Source: Reddybacter sp041622675
Lineage (GTDB): Bacteria > Pseudomonadota > Gammaproteobacteria > Pseudomonadales > Porticoccaceae
Direction of reading: 5' to 3'
DNA length: 13,348 nt
Assembly: GCA_041622675.1 (NCBI GenBank)
Contig: JBFJYH010000062.1
Span: 1 to 13,348, forward strand
Shown: positions 1 to 6,995 of the stretch, one piece after another
Layout: each line of letters opens with the position of its first letter
Numbering within the stretch: position 1 is the stretch's first letter
The notes under the pieces: generated by a model
Database searches by the model: none
What the model saw: the letters and a program-made list of their open reading frames with translations, nothing else
Told to the model about the DNA's origin: nothing
Program-made: the position numbers and the translations under genes

Positions 1-218
1 CTGAGGGTTCAACCCCCATTGCCGCCGATTTGGTGATGCGCGCTGGCGCACCGGGCAATGGTTTTACTTTTTTAATGGCCGGTATCGCGACCGATTACAC
101 TGAAATTATGATCCTTAAAGATCTCACCAAGTCTTGGAAAACGGCTCTTTTCTTACCCTTAGTCACTTTGCCACAGGTGTTGGTGCTGGGCTGGATTCTT
201 AACCAAATGCCACTGTAA
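1..218 (+). CDS. Permease C-terminus, SO_0444-type Cu/Zn efflux / DUF318-like (5' partial)
   Basis: The reading frame is already open at base 3 and closes at TAA 216-218, giving the last 71 residues of a membrane protein whose start lies outside the window. The visible part begins EGSTPIAADLV, continues with an APGNGFTFLMAG segment and a TDYTEIM motif, then a hydrophobic helix ending LGWILNQMPL. This combination (E-G-S-T-P, N-x-F-x-F-L-M-A-G, D-Y-T-E-I) is what I recognise from the predicted permease group related to DUF318/ArsP and described as SO_0444-family Cu/Zn efflux transporters in the inner membrane. The metal specificity is family knowledge, not visible here. An internal ATG at 30 opens a 62-residue frame but is clearly inside the conserved domain. 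No terminator with a proper U-tract is seen before trpS. Confidence 0.65.
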   Translation, partial: EGSTPIAADLVMRAGAPGNGFTFLMAGIATDYTEIMILKDLTKSWKTALFLPLVTLPQVLVLGWILNQMPL

Positions 219-335
219 GTGTGTCTCTGCACTGTCCCAGTAGGTTCTTAAAATCAGGTATCATGGCGCCGACTTTTTTGGCAGTGCTATTGGTCGTGCT
301 GCTTTGTACAAATTGAAATAGGGCGCAGAGACATT

Positions 336-1343
336 ATGAGCAAGCAGAGAGTTCTCACCGGCATTACTACCTCCGGCACCCCCCATTTGGGCAACTATGT
401 CGGGGCGATTCGCCCCGCGGTTGCCTCAAGCAAAAACACCGATGTTGAGTCTTTCTATTTTCTTGCCGATTATCACGCACTGATCAAATGCAATGACCCT
501 GATCAAGTACATCGTTCGACGCTGGAAATTGCCGCTAGCTGGATCGCGCTGGGTTTGGATACCGACAACGCGGTTTTTTATCGCCAGTCTGATATTGCGC
601 AAATTTCCGAGCTGATGTGGTTTCTCAATTGCATGGCCGCCAAAGGGTTGATGAATCGTGCTCACGCCTATAAAGCCGCAGTGCAAGATAATGAAGCGGC
701 GGGTGAAGATGCCGATTTCGGCATTACCATGGGCCTGTTCAGCTACCCAGTGCTGATGGCGGCCGATATTCTGATGTTTAATGCCCACCAGATACCGGTG
801 GGCCGCGATCAAATTCAACACGTTGAAATGGCGCGCGATATCGCCCAGCGGTTCAATCATCACTACGGCGAGCACTTCACTTTGCCCCAAGCTTTGGTGG
901 ATGACGACGTGCCGTTGTTACAGGGGCTTGATGGCCGCAAAATGAGCAAGAGCTACGGCAATACCATTCCTCTATTTCTCACTGAAAAGCAGCTGAAAAA
1001 GCACATCAATAAAATTAAAACCAACCTGCTCGAACCCGGTGAGCCAAAAGACCCCGATAGTTCGTCGGTGTTTCAAATCTGGCAGGCCTTTGCGAGTCCA
1101 GAGCAAACGGCGGCTATGCGCGAAGAATTCGCCAAAGGTATTGCCTGGGGGGAAGCCAAGAAACAATTATTTGAACTGGTTAACGCTGAATTAGCGCCGG
1201 CCCGTGAGCGCTACGAAGCCCTAATCAATGCCCCGACTGAAATAGAAGAAATATTACAGGCTGGCGCTCAGCGCGCGAGGGCTATCAGCCAGCCCTTTAT
1301 GGATAAAGTGCGTAGCGCAATCGGTATTCGCCCTCTCGTCTAG
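336..1343 (+). CDS. trpS: Tryptophan--tRNA ligase
   Basis: Class I aminoacyl-tRNA synthetase that activates tryptophan with ATP and charges tRNA-Trp in the cytoplasm. The protein has 335 residues, within the normal range for bacterial TrpRS. The HIGH-type motif is T15-P-H-L-G-N20, in the form TGITTSGTPHLGNYVGA; the tryptophan-pocket region YPVLMAADIL lies at 137-146, PVGRDQIQHVEMARD follows at about 154-168, and the KMSKS loop is intact at 202-206 (GRKMSKSYGN). The ATG at 336 places the N-terminal strand directly before the HIGH motif, as expected; its ribosome binding site is weak (GGGCGCAGAG just upstream). The gene stands alone, 117 bp after the permease, and its TAG overlaps the bioA stop on the opposite strand. 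The N-terminal signature is the TTSGTPHLGN form rather than the E. coli-like form; both are known in functional TrpRS. Confidence 0.97.
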   Translation: MSKQRVLTGITTSGTPHLGNYVGAIRPAVASSKNTDVESFYFLADYHALIKCNDPDQVHRSTLEIAASWIALGLDTDNAVFYRQSDIAQISELMWFLNCMAAKGLMNRAHAYKAAVQDNEAAGEDADFGITMGLFSYPVLMAADILMFNAHQIPVGRDQIQHVEMARDIAQRFNHHYGEHFTLPQALVDDDVPLLQGLDGRKMSKSYGNTIPLFLTEKQLKKHINKIKTNLLEPGEPKDPDSSSVFQIWQAFASPEQTAAMREEFAKGIAWGEAKKQLFELVNAELAPARERYEALINAPTEIEEILQAGAQRARAISQPFMDKVRSAIGIRPLV

Positions 1344-2635
1344 TCGGGGTTTAGCACGTCAACAATGGCCGCTGTTAGTTGACTCAGATCGGCGGCCTCA
1401 ATATTGAAAGCGGGCATCACATAAACCAGCTTGGCGAAGGGGCGAATCCACACACCAGCGTCGACAAAACGCTTTTGCAGGGCCGCGACATCGACAAAGT
1501 CTTTCATTTCGACCACGCCAATGGCGCCCAATACCCGTACATCAGCAACCGTGCTGTAGGTTTTACAAGGGGCGAGTTGCTCTTTTAGCTGGGCCTCAAT
1601 GCGCGCAATATTTCCCTGCCAATCCGATGCTAACAGTAGCTCAATACTGGCATTGGCCACGGCACAGGCTAAAGGGTTGGCCATAAACGTGGGGCCGTGC
1701 ATAAAAACGCCTGCTTCACTCTCGCCTATTCCCGAGGCAACTTTAGCGTTACACAAGGTGGCGGCGAGGCTCATATAGCCACCGGTCAGTGCCTTGCCAA
1801 CACACATAATATCGGGACTAATAGCGGCCCATTCGCAGGCGAATAGTTTACCGGTGCGGCCAAAGCCGGTGGCGATCTCATCGGCAATAAGTAGCACATC
1901 GTATTTGTCGCAGAGGGCGCGAACCCCTTTCAAATAATCAGGTGAATAAAACCACATGCCACCTGCACCCTGCACAACGGGCTCGAGTATGACAGCAGCG
2001 AGCTGGTTTTGGTGGGTTATTAATTGCTGTTCTAAATCGAGCAGGTATTGCTGGTCCCAGGTATCGCCAAAACGGCAGCGAGGTGACTCGCTAAACATCT
2101 GCTGTTGTAACACCTTGTTAAACAGATGGTGCATACCCGTTTCGGGATCGCATACCGACATCGCTGCAAAGGTGTCGCCGTGGTAGCCTTTTCTCAGTGC
2201 CAGCAGGTGACTTTTCTCGGCGCGGCCCTGGGCTTGCCAAAATTGCAGGCTCATTTTGATGGCAACCTCGACGCTAACCGACCCTGAATCGCTAAAAAAC
2301 ACTTTGTTCAGTGGTTCGGGTGTAATATCGACCAAGCGTTGGGCCAACTCAGCGGCGGGCTCGTGAATAATACCCCCGAACATGACATGGGACATTTTTT
2401 CCAACTGTGTGACTACAGCTGCATTAAGCTGCGGGTGATTATAGCCGTGAATCGTGCACCACCAAGAAGACATGCCATCGATGAGTTCTCGTTCATCGCC
2501 AAGGGTTAAGCGTATTCCGTGGGCCGATTTTACATGGTAAGTGGGCAGTGGTTGACTCAGTGATGAATAGGGGTGCCAGACATGGGCTTGGTCAATGTCG
2601 TGAATCTGCAGGTCGGAGAGGTATTTCAAGGTCAT
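1340..2635 (-). CDS. bioA: Adenosylmethionine-8-amino-7-oxononanoate aminotransferase (biotin synthesis)
   Basis: PLP enzyme that converts 7-keto-8-aminopelargonate (KAPA) to 7,8-diaminopelargonate using S-adenosylmethionine as amino donor, the antepenultimate step of biotin synthesis. The product has 431 residues. Active-site residues known in E. coli BioA are all present with a constant +7 offset: W59 in the SSWW motif (E. coli W52), Y151 in GYHGDT (Y144), D252 in ADEIATGFGRTG (D245), the PLP lysine K281 in VGKALTGGY (K274) and R398 in VWIRPF (R391). The N-terminal HVWHPYSS block is also typical. The ATG at 2635-2633 gives the family N-terminus, with a weak ribosome binding site. No other bio gene is adjacent, so the rest of the pathway is encoded elsewhere. 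A promoter with an embedded palindrome lies directly upstream. Confidence 0.97.
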   Translation of the reverse strand: MTLKYLSDLQIHDIDQAHVWHPYSSLSQPLPTYHVKSAHGIRLTLGDERELIDGMSSWWCTIHGYNHPQLNAAVVTQLEKMSHVMFGGIIHEPAAELAQRLVDITPEPLNKVFFSDSGSVSVEVAIKMSLQFWQAQGRAEKSHLLALRKGYHGDTFAAMSVCDPETGMHHLFNKVLQQQMFSESPRCRFGDTWDQQYLLDLEQQLITHQNQLAAVILEPVVQGAGGMWFYSPDYLKGVRALCDKYDVLLIADEIATGFGRTGKLFACEWAAISPDIMCVGKALTGGYMSLAATLCNAKVASGIGESEAGVFMHGPTFMANPLACAVANASIELLLASDWQGNIARIEAQLKEQLAPCKTYSTVADVRVLGAIGVVEMKDFVDVAALQKRFVDAGVWIRPFAKLVYVMPAFNIEAADLSQLTAAIVDVLNPD

Positions 2636-2673
2636 GGTGTTTTCAGCACTATCGAATCAAAATGTAGATGTTT

Positions 2674-2703
2674 GTTATAGTATGACAGCGGTCATAGTCA
2701 CAA
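2674..2703 (-). promoter_or_regulatory. Candidate bioA promoter with a palindrome in the spacer
   Basis: Read on the minus strand, TTGTGA (2703-2698) and TATAAC (2679-2674) form a sigma70-like -35/-10 pair with an 18-bp spacer, about 40 bp before the bioA ATG. The spacer contains TATGACAGCGGTCATA (2681-2696), an inverted repeat with perfect 6-bp arms and a 4-bp centre. A dyad between -35 and -10 is a classical repressor position. It does not match the BirA operator (TTGTAAACC-type arms) or the BioR box that I know. Promoter and operator are inferred from sequence only; the site could also act on the divergent DUF547 gene. Confidence 0.45.
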
Positions 2704-2787
2704 TACATGCTTTGGCGTAGATTTATGGCTGATAGAGTAATGGCAGGCGCTTACTGTGCAAGCCGCTCTGGTTAGGGGTTGAGTGTT

Positions 2788-3624
2788 GTGAGAACGTATA
2801 AACGATTGTTGTGTGTTGGCCTCGGCTTGGGACTATTGGTGACCAGCGTTTTAAGTCTTGCCGCCCCAGCTGTTAATTATTGGCCAATTTGGGACAAAAG
2901 TAATGAGCGCAACAGCCGAGTAGTAGATCACTCTGCTTTAGATAAGCTTCTGCGTAGATTTGTGATTAGTGACCATGCGTCTGGCATCAACCGTTTTCGC
3001 TATGCTGATGTCGGTCTTAGACACCGTTGGCAGTTGTCCCGGTACATCAAAGCTGTTACTTCTAAGGATCCTAGGGCTTACAGCCGAGCAGAGCAAAAAG
3101 CCTATTGGTTAAATTTGTACAATGCTCTGACATTGAAGCTCATACTCGACAACTATCCCGTCGATAGCATTGAGAATATTCCCGGCCCTCGAGGCAGATC
3201 GACTATGAGGGGCCCCTGGGATAAAAAAGTGACTCGTGTGGCGGGCCATGCGCTCTCGCTCAACGATATTGAGCATCGTATATTGCGGCCTATTTGGCAG
3301 GATCACCGCATACATTTTGGTTTGGCTTGCGGCGGCCTGGGTTGCCCCAATTTACTGCCTGTGGCCTTCACGGCTGCCAACCATCGAGCATTGTTGAAAC
3401 AATCGGGTTATGACTTTGTTCAACATCCCAGAGGGGTGCTGCTGGAGAATGGCAAACTGCAGGCATCAAAGCTCTTTGAGTGGTATAAATCTGATTTTGC
3501 CAAAAGTGATAAAACCTTGTTAAAGGTCTTTGCCCGCTATTCGGAAGATCGTAAGGCACTGTTTTTACTAGGTTTTACGGGAGATATTGCCTATACTCAC
3601 GACTGGCGAATTAACGCTCCTTAA
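2788..3624 (+). CDS. Exported DUF547 domain protein
   Basis: Protein of unknown function, 278 residues from the GTG start chosen here. That GTG is 9 bases after an AGGGG ribosome binding site (2774-2778); the frame also has a TTG at 2779, but it lies directly on that site and is unlikely. Residues 1-26 form a Sec-type signal peptide (basic MRTYKR, a hydrophobic run, then SLAAPA). The rest is a DUF547 domain: YWLNLYNALTLKLILDNYP at about 107-124, ALSLNDIEHRILR at about 155-167, and the family's most typical block R-I-H-F-G-L-A-C-G-G-L-G-C-P at 174-187. The product should be periplasmic or envelope-associated. The conserved histidine and cysteine suggest a catalytic or binding site, but no activity can be assigned from sequence. 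It is divergent from bioA and followed by its own terminator, so it looks monocistronic. Confidence 0.88.
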   Translation: MRTYKRLLCVGLGLGLLVTSVLSLAAPAVNYWPIWDKSNERNSRVVDHSALDKLLRRFVISDHASGINRFRYADVGLRHRWQLSRYIKAVTSKDPRAYSRAEQKAYWLNLYNALTLKLILDNYPVDSIENIPGPRGRSTMRGPWDKKVTRVAGHALSLNDIEHRILRPIWQDHRIHFGLACGGLGCPNLLPVAFTAANHRALLKQSGYDFVQHPRGVLLENGKLQASKLFEWYKSDFAKSDKTLLKVFARYSEDRKALFLLGFTGDIAYTHDWRINAP

Positions 3625-3664
3625 GTGGTAAACGACCATTTCCCCTCTTCTCTGAAAACTCGCT

Positions 3665-3696
3665 AAGGCGCTGTAAAAGCTTAGCACTGCCTTTTT
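3665..3696 (+). terminator. Probable rho-independent terminator after the DUF547 gene
   Basis: AAGGC (3665-3669) pairs with GCCTT (3689-3693), with a second inner helix GCT/AGC allowing a small bulge, followed by a run of five T (3692-3696). It lies 40 bases after the stop codon and before the ttcA promoter. The stem is imperfect, so efficiency is uncertain. Confidence 0.5.
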
Positions 3697-3722
3697 ATTA
3701 TCAGGGCTTTCGACGGCTGTGC

Positions 3723-3752
3723 TTGGTATGTACTGGGCTGAACCATTACAAT
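3723..3752 (+). promoter_or_regulatory. Candidate sigma70 promoter of ttcA-yheS
   Basis: TTGGTA (3723-3728) and TACAAT (3747-3752) are separated by 18 bp, and the -10 is followed by a GC-rich ACGCGCCC stretch typical of a start-site discriminator. This predicts transcription starting near 3759 and a leader of about 24 bases carrying a TAGGT ribosome binding site at 3770-3774. Confidence 0.55.
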
Positions 3753-3782
3753 ACGCGCCCTTTTAGTCTGTAGGTAACTCCA

Positions 3783-4643
3783 GTGACACACCAGCCTCGC
3801 AAAGATCGTCTTGAGCTGAACAAGCTGCAAAAGCGTTTGCGCCGGCAGGTCGGGACTGCAATCGCCGACTATAATATGATCGAAGCGGGCGACAAGGTGA
3901 TGGTTTGTTTGTCGGGTGGCAAAGACTCTTACGCCATGCTCGACGTACTGCGTAATTTACAGAAAACGGCGCCAATTGATTTTGAACTGGTGGCGGTTAA
4001 TCTCGACCAGAAACAGCCAGGTTTCCCCGAGCATGTATTGCCCGAGTATCTCACTGAACAGGGCGTACCTTTTCATATCCTCGAAAAAGATACCTACAGC
4101 ATTGTCACGGAGCGTGTACCTGAAAATAAAACCTACTGTGGTTTATGTTCACGTTTGCGGCGCGGTAGTCTATACGGTTTTGCCCAAGAAATCGGCGCCA
4201 CTAAAATTGCCCTGGGCCACCACCGTGACGATATGATTGAAACGCTGTTTTTGAATATGTTTTTCGGTGGCAAATTAAAATCTATGCCACCAAAACTATT
4301 GAGTGACGATAAAAAAAATATCGTGATTCGCCCCCTGGCATATTGCTGTGAAACCGATCTTGAATTACTGGCTGAGTACAAAGCCTTCCCGATTATTCCC
4401 TGCAACCTCTGTGGCTCGCAGGAAAAATTACAGCGCCAGCTGATTAAAGAAATGCTGCAGGGCTGGGAGAGAGAATACCCCGGGCGCATGGAGACGATTT
4501 TCTCGGCGATTAAAAATGTTGCCCCGTCCCAATTGGCCGACACCCATCTGTTCGATTTCACTGGTTTGAAATTACAACGGGGTGAGAATGCCGGCGACTT
4601 TAACCCCGATAAGATTGAAATCGTTAATCTCACGGCGGGTTGA
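3783..4643 (+). CDS. ttcA: tRNA 2-thiocytidine(32) synthetase TtcA
   Basis: ATP-dependent, iron-sulfur cluster-dependent enzyme that thiolates cytidine 32 of certain tRNAs in the cytoplasm. The 286-residue product contains the PP-loop SGGKDS at 44-49, the ATP/adenylate motif GHHRDD at 145-150, and two CxxC pairs: C119-G-L-C122 (followed by SRLRRGSLY) and C207-N-L-C210 in PCNLCGSQ. Three of these cysteines would hold the cluster, as in the characterised enzyme. Translation starts at a GTG: no ATG occurs before residue 32, and the N-terminal KLQKRLRRQVGTAIADYNMI block that the family shares lies upstream of it. A TAGGT ribosome binding site lies 8 bases before the GTG. The gene is the first of a two-gene unit with yheS, which begins 5 bases after the ttcA stop. 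Confidence 0.96.
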   Translation: MTHQPRKDRLELNKLQKRLRRQVGTAIADYNMIEAGDKVMVCLSGGKDSYAMLDVLRNLQKTAPIDFELVAVNLDQKQPGFPEHVLPEYLTEQGVPFHILEKDTYSIVTERVPENKTYCGLCSRLRRGSLYGFAQEIGATKIALGHHRDDMIETLFLNMFFGGKLKSMPPKLLSDDKKNIVIRPLAYCCETDLELLAEYKAFPIIPCNLCGSQEKLQRQLIKEMLQGWEREYPGRMETIFSAIKNVAPSQLADTHLFDFTGLKLQRGENAGDFNPDKIEIVNLTAG

Positions 4644-4648
4644 GCGCG

Positions 4649-6598
4649 ATGATTACAGCGCAAAACCTCGAACTGATTCGCGGCAATAAAAGCCTGTTAA
4701 AAGACGCCAATTTGCGTGTTCACGATGGCCAGAAAATAGGGCTTATCGGTGCCAATGGTTCGGGTAAGTCATCTCTTTTTGCCCTGTTAAAAGGTGAGTT
4801 ACACGCCGATGCCGGCGATATAGGTTTTCCTGCACACTGGCGAATTTCAAGTGTCGACCAGGAGACGCCAAGTATCGCCGCCTCCGTACTGGAATATACC
4901 ATTGACGGCGATAGCGAGTATCGCGCCCTTGAAGCTGAAAAGGACGAAGCCGAAGCCGCTGGGGGTGATGTGCTGGCCCACTGGCACCATCGCTATGAAG
5001 CCTTGGATGGTTATTCCATGGGCCCTCGCGCTGCACAACTCTTGGCGGGTTTGGGATTTCAGCACGAGGCACAATTGCAGCCGGTGTCGAGCTTTTCTGG
5101 TGGCTGGCGTATGCGGGTGAATTTGGCCCGTGCTTTGCTCAAACCTTCTGAATTATTGCTGCTCGATGAGCCCACAAACCACCTCGATTTAGAAGCTGTT
5201 ATCTGGCTTGAACGCTGGCTCAAGCGTTATCCGGGCACCTTAATCGTTATCTCCCACGACAGAGAATTTCTCGACAATCTGGTCGACGGCATTATTCATT
5301 TTAACGGTGCGACACTCGATGCTTACGCAGGTGATTATTCCAGTTTTGAGCGCCAACGCGGTGAACGCCTCATGCTGCAACAGGCTGTGTTTGCCAAACA
5401 GCAACGTCAGCGTGCCCACTTGCAAGCTTTTGTCGATCGCTTTCGTTACCAGGCGACGAAGGCGCGGCAGGCCCAAAGTCGAGTAAAGGCGCTGGAAAAA
5501 TTACAGGCCGCCGCGCCTATTTACGCCGCCAGCGGTTTTGACTTTCGCTTCTTCGAACCCGAAGAGCTTTGCTCGCCACTGATTAGCTTTGATCGAGTAC
5601 AAGCGGGTTATGGCGACACGGTTATTCTTAAACATATTCATATGAATTTACTGCCCGGGTCGCGCATTGGCTTACTCGGGCGCAACGGCGCCGGTAAGTC
5701 GACGCTGGTGAAATTGCTCGCCGGGGTAATTCAGCCGGTCAGTGGTGAGGTCGATAGGGGGCGGCAATTGCAGGTTGGCTATTTTGATCAGCAACAGCTC
5801 GACGCACTGGATCTCACAGCCAGCCCCTTACTCCACTTACAACGCATAGCTGGCGATAAAAAAGAACAAGAGCTACGCAACTACCTCGGAACATTCGGCT
5901 TTCGCGGCGACGCTGTGTTAGCGCCCGTTGGCCCACTTTCCGGTGGAGAAAAAACTCGTCTTGCGTTGGCGCTGCTAGTTTGGGAAAGGCCTAATCTTTT
6001 GTTACTGGACGAGCCCACCAACCATCTCGACGTGGATATGCGCGAAGCGCTAATCCTCGCGTTACAGGAATTCTCCGGTGCTGTGGTGGTGGTCTCTCAC
6101 GACCGGCATCTCTTACATACCGTGGTGGATGAGCTTTACCTAGTGGCTAATGGCGAGGTTCGACCCTTTGACGGCGATCTCGATGACTACCAACGCTTGC
6201 AAATTAAAAGTGCGCCACGACCTTCAGACCTAGATAGTGCAGAAAATACCGATGGGCAGAGCGCCAACCCGCTGTCTAGCCGAGGGGGTAAAATCCTCGA
6301 CCGGCAAGAGCAAAAACGCCTGCAAGCTGAATTTCGCAGACAGGTTGCCCCCCAGCGCAAGAAACTTAGCGCCATTGAAAAAACCATGGCGACGCTAGAA
6401 AACACCTTGGCAAGCCTTGCTGAACAGCTCGCCGACCCCGCCCTTTATACTGACAAGCCCGTGCAGGAATTGAATCAATTAATGAAGGCCCAAGGAGAGG
6501 GAAAGAGTGAGCTGCAAACACTGGAAGAAGAGTGGTTGGTCTTGCAGGATGAATTGGAAATGATGACGCAAGCTTTTGAAAAGCAATGTTCCGGTTAG
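4649..6598 (+). CDS. yheS: ABC-F family ATPase YheS (ribosome-associated)
   Basis: Soluble tandem ATP-binding cassette protein without membrane domains, 649 residues from ATG 4649. First cassette: Walker A GANGSGKS at 34-41, signature FSGGW at 149-153, Walker B plus LLDEPTNHLD at about 169-180, H-loop SHDRE at 202-206. Second cassette: GRNGAGKS at 344-351, LSGGEK at 430-435, LLLDEPTNHLD at about 451-461, SHDRH at 483-487. Between them is the arginine-rich linker (about 230-300) by which ABC-F proteins reach the tRNA/peptidyl-transferase centre. Residues about 545-645 form a charged coiled coil. In the family, these proteins act as translation factors that rescue or adjust stalled ribosomes; the substrate of YheS is less certain. 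A TTG at 4640 overlaps the ttcA stop, but the ATG gives the normal MITAQNLELIRG start. Very likely translated by coupling with ttcA. Confidence 0.93.
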   Translation: MITAQNLELIRGNKSLLKDANLRVHDGQKIGLIGANGSGKSSLFALLKGELHADAGDIGFPAHWRISSVDQETPSIAASVLEYTIDGDSEYRALEAEKDEAEAAGGDVLAHWHHRYEALDGYSMGPRAAQLLAGLGFQHEAQLQPVSSFSGGWRMRVNLARALLKPSELLLLDEPTNHLDLEAVIWLERWLKRYPGTLIVISHDREFLDNLVDGIIHFNGATLDAYAGDYSSFERQRGERLMLQQAVFAKQQRQRAHLQAFVDRFRYQATKARQAQSRVKALEKLQAAAPIYAASGFDFRFFEPEELCSPLISFDRVQAGYGDTVILKHIHMNLLPGSRIGLLGRNGAGKSTLVKLLAGVIQPVSGEVDRGRQLQVGYFDQQQLDALDLTASPLLHLQRIAGDKKEQELRNYLGTFGFRGDAVLAPVGPLSGGEKTRLALALLVWERPNLLLLDEPTNHLDVDMREALILALQEFSGAVVVVSHDRHLLHTVVDELYLVANGEVRPFDGDLDDYQRLQIKSAPRPSDLDSAENTDGQSANPLSSRGGKILDRQEQKRLQAEFRRQVAPQRKKLSAIEKTMATLENTLASLAEQLADPALYTDKPVQELNQLMKAQGEGKSELQTLEEEWLVLQDELEMMTQAFEKQCSG

Positions 6599-6995
6599 TT
6601 AGCAGGGGCATAGGAGCTCAAAAAGTGCTCCGCTGTTTGACGACGTTTTGTTACAGCTCGATAGCAGATCGAGCTATTCTAGACATTGATTAAATCGAGA
6701 AATAAAAGCCTTTATTGGCTTAAATAAACAGGTAGTAATGGCGTGGTTAGAGTGACTTTGTGCGTCTAGACATAGTCTCTCTTTGATATGACGTGGCGAT
6801 TCAAGCTGATAAAACCAACAAAATAATTACATCGTTTACAGGGCTTTTTATAGAGGTCACTGGCTTCCTGTCGGAGGGTGCCGCGCTGGCGACAAATTCT
6901 GCTGCTTGCCAAAGGTAATCTAGGTTATTCTGTGGTTCATGTATTCTTTCATGATACAGACTAAAAAGCCTATTGAGACAAGGAAGAATTTATTT
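6599..6995. other. 397-bp intergenic region with one perfect hairpin
   Basis: This stretch contains no convincing gene. It holds a weak hairpin just after yheS (GGAGC 6613-6617 with GCTCC 6627-6631), a perfect 8-bp hairpin at 6655-6675 listed separately, and a small AAGCC/GGCTT hairpin at 6706-6721. A 9-bp direct repeat TCTAGACAT occurs at 6678-6686 and 6765-6773, the second overlapping the palindrome GTCTAGAC; it may be chance. No clear -35/-10 pair for the downstream DUF945 gene was found, so its promoter is unassigned. Confidence 0.5.
6655..6675 (+). terminator. Perfect 8-bp hairpin, possible terminator of ttcA-yheS
   Basis: AGCTCGAT (6655-6662), loop AGCAG, ATCGAGCT (6668-6675) form a perfect stem-loop 57 bases after the yheS stop. 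It is followed by ATTCTAG rather than a U-tract, so it is a poor intrinsic terminator; it could protect the 3' end of the transcript or bind a protein instead. Confidence 0.3.

Noticed and set aside
264..290. Possible terminator after the permease (GGCGCC followed by TTTTTT)
   Set aside because: GGCGCC is self-complementary without room for a loop, and no stable stem with a loop can be drawn before the T-run.
426..890. Long minus-strand open frame inside trpS
   Set aside because: It lies wholly within the well-supported trpS coding sequence and its translation shows no family motif or ribosome binding site.
2779..2787. TTG as the start of the DUF547 gene
   Set aside because: The TTG sits directly on the AGGGG ribosome binding site, which has correct spacing for the GTG at 2788.
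4133..4663. 176-codon minus-strand open frame over ttcA
   Set aside because: It is the reverse shadow of ttcA; composition is Ser/Arg-rich with no domain, and ttcA motifs are complete on the plus strand.
6939..6995. ATG 6939 as the start of the DUF945 gene
   Set aside because: It adds 19 polar residues before the membrane segment and lacks a ribosome binding site, whereas ATG 6996 follows AGGAAG.
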